Origin: Mobilitalea sp.
GTDB lineage: Bacteria; Bacillota_A; Clostridia; Lachnospirales; Lachnospiraceae
Length of the DNA stretch: 31,088 nt
Direction of reading: 5' to 3'
Assembly (NCBI GenBank): GCA_029974875.1
Contig: JARKQP010000447.1
Coordinates: 1-31,088 of the forward strand
A program made the translations under genes and the position numbers. The notes below the pieces were generated by a model. The model was not told the origin of the DNA, did not search any database, and worked only from the letters and a program-made list of their open reading frames with translations. This document shows, piece after piece, positions 29,473-31,088 of the stretch; position 1 is the stretch's first letter, and each line of letters begins with the position of its first letter.

Positions 29473-31088
29473 CTATGAACCGGCGTTCTCTACTTTTATC
29501 CTGCCCTCTAACAGATCCTTCCCGGCGCTGCTGGTTCCGATATATACTTCATATTCCATATGCTCCAGCTCAAATTGGCCGGTTGCCGTATTGTACCACT
29601 TTACTTCTTCCCAGGGACATAGGAGGGAAATTCTTGTTGATTTACCAGGAGCAAGCGTAACCCTCTCAAAGCCCCTTAACAGCTTATCCGGCCTGTCGAC
29701 CTTGGAGTTTTTGAAGCCGATATAAAGTTGCAGGACCTCATCCCCCGCCCTGTCACCGGTATTCTTCACGGTACAGGAGGCCGTTATCCCTTTTTTATCT
29801 GCTGTAAAATCCCCATCACTGACCTGGAACCTGGTATAGGAAAGGCCGAATCCAAAGGGCAGACCAGCTTCCTTCCCTTCCTTCTCCAGCTTGGCATAGC
29901 CATGATAATAATCATACCATTGATACTCTGTATGCCAGTTGATCTCCGGCAAATCCTCTTCCCTCTTTGGAATTACAAACGGCAGCTTCCCGCTGGGATT
30001 AACTTCACCGAAGAGGATTTCACCCAGTGCAGTTCCCCCTTCCATGCCCGGATAGTATGCCATCAGTATGGCTCCCACCCCTTCCTTCCATTCCTCCAGC
30101 ATAATCATACCGCCGCCAAACAAAACTACAACCGTGTTTGGGTTAACCCTGCTTACTTCCTTAATCAGCCTGACCTCCTCCGGGTGAAGCCCCAGCTGCC
30201 CTGCCCGGTCGCCGCCAGCGCTTATTCCTGTGATTCCAAGCTCTTCTATGTCTGTAAATTCCCCTTCATCCAGATAATCATAGCCGACGGTAAAGATGAC
30301 TGCATCCGCTTGGGAAGCAATCCGCTTTGAATGCTCCAGGTTCATGCCCTGGTAGAAAACCACCTCTGCAGCCGGCGCTGCATTTTTGATCCCCTTCAGG
30401 GGCGTGACCGCGTAAGGAGGCCATACATTGCTGGAGCTGCGGTCCCCTGTATTTTCAGCATTCCCAAGCCGCCCAAGTACTACGATCCTGGCGGTCTTCT
30501 TTTTATCCAGGGGCAATAAATTATTGTTTCTAATCAGTGTGATTCCTTCCCTTGCGGCCTGCAAGGCCAGCTTCCTGTGCTTACCATTCCCTATTATTTC
30601 CCCGCCATACGGCTTTGTGGCAGCTACCTTTCCAAAGGCCAGCAGGGTACGGATGATCCTTAGGGCGGCATCGTCAATGATTTCCACCGGGACGGCTCCG
30701 GCTTCTATGGCCTGGAGGAGCTGCTTGCCAAAATACTGCTCAAAGCACATTTCTATGTCCATCCCGCCCAGTGCCGCCTTCACCGTATCCTTGACGCCGA
30801 AGCAGAAATCACTGATAACAAAGCCATCAAAGCCCCACTCCTCTTTCAGCACTTTATTAATCAGGTAGTCATGATGGCTGCAGTAAACTCCCTGATATTT
30901 ATTATAAGCGGTCATGACACAGGCGGCTCCTGCCTTAATGCATTTCTTAAAATGGGGTAGGAATACCTCCCGCTCTGTCCTTTTATCACATTCAATGTTG
31001 ATCTTAAATCTTGAATACTCCATCTGGTTAAAGGCATAATGCTACAGGCAAGCAAATACCCCTTCCTTCTGGAGCCCCTAGACCAGTT
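29473..31088 (-). pseudogene. Second GH3 glycosidase, cut by the window edge and with two in-frame TAG codons
   Basis: The frame runs from the window edge to 29473. From the ATG at 31023 it is open for 516 residues and covers the end of the GH3 barrel (EEWGFDGFVISDFCFGV with the nucleophile D72), the alpha/beta sandwich (ITLIRNNNLLPLDKKK; LPFGFGLSYTRF) and the fibronectin-III-like domain. Upstream in the same frame the GH3 sequence continues (GLQKEGVFACL, then HYAFNQMEYSRFKIN) but is broken by TAG at 31042-31044, where KH is expected, and TAG at 31078-31080. The ATG at 31023 lies inside conserved sequence and has no ribosome site. It is therefore probably a pseudogene unless TAG is read through. 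Confidence 0.75.

Overview
The window looks like a chromosomal segment of a low-GC Gram-positive anaerobe, most likely a Lachnospiraceae-type clostridium. The evidence is strong GGAGG ribosome-binding sites before nearly every gene, a T-box leader, a LytTR/DUF3021 pair, MerR/GyrI-like and LysR regulators, and two large GH3 glycosidases. No rRNA, tRNA or CRISPR array is seen.

Left flank (1-4700): a decayed DUF2971 gene, an azlCD branched-chain amino-acid exporter divergent from a LysR gene (one dyad overlaps both -35 boxes), a small cupin, and a membrane protein that carries a penicillin-binding-protein dimerisation domain but no transpeptidase domain.

Centre (about 4712-11259): a compact filamentous-phage (inovirus) prophage of about 6.5 kb. 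On the minus strand it has, in the usual inovirus order, a gpV-like ssDNA-binding protein, a small one-TM virion protein, the major coat protein, a terminator, an adsorption (pIII-like) gene, a pVI-like membrane protein and the Zot/pI assembly ATPase. After a terminator come a pMV158-type double-strand origin (nick-site hairpin plus three 10-11 bp iterons) and a Rep_2 initiator with small accessory genes. Two plus-strand genes (ribbon-helix-helix repressor, coiled-coil protein) lie behind a promoter with two operator dyads. There is no integrase. The ends share a 16-bp direct repeat; joining them rebuilds a long inverted repeat reminiscent of the folded ssDNA attP of CTXphi. The adsorption gene is split by a run of nine T: one frame ends in a coat-like membrane anchor, while a -1 shift gives a 397-residue protein with a different, long C-terminus. 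Rep has an in-frame stop at codon 8, so the prophage may be replication-defective.

Right flank (11260-26300): an AviRa-like rRNA methyltransferase, a J-domain protein, a cyclase/formamidase, a MerR regulator with a 19-bp-spacer promoter driving a TrmO-family gene, an alpha/beta hydrolase, LytTR + DUF3021, a VOC protein, a Cof-type HAD phosphatase, a PAP2 phosphatase, a small Cys/Gly-rich peptide, a lysophospholipase-like hydrolase, an alanine-type aminotransferase behind a T-box (apparent GCA specifier), an aldo/keto reductase and a rhodanese fusion. Three intergenic gaps here hold short degenerate tandem repeats.

Far right (26476-31088): an intact 863-residue GH3 glycosidase with a Big2-like C-terminus, and a second GH3 gene cut by the window edge and interrupted by two in-frame TAG codons.
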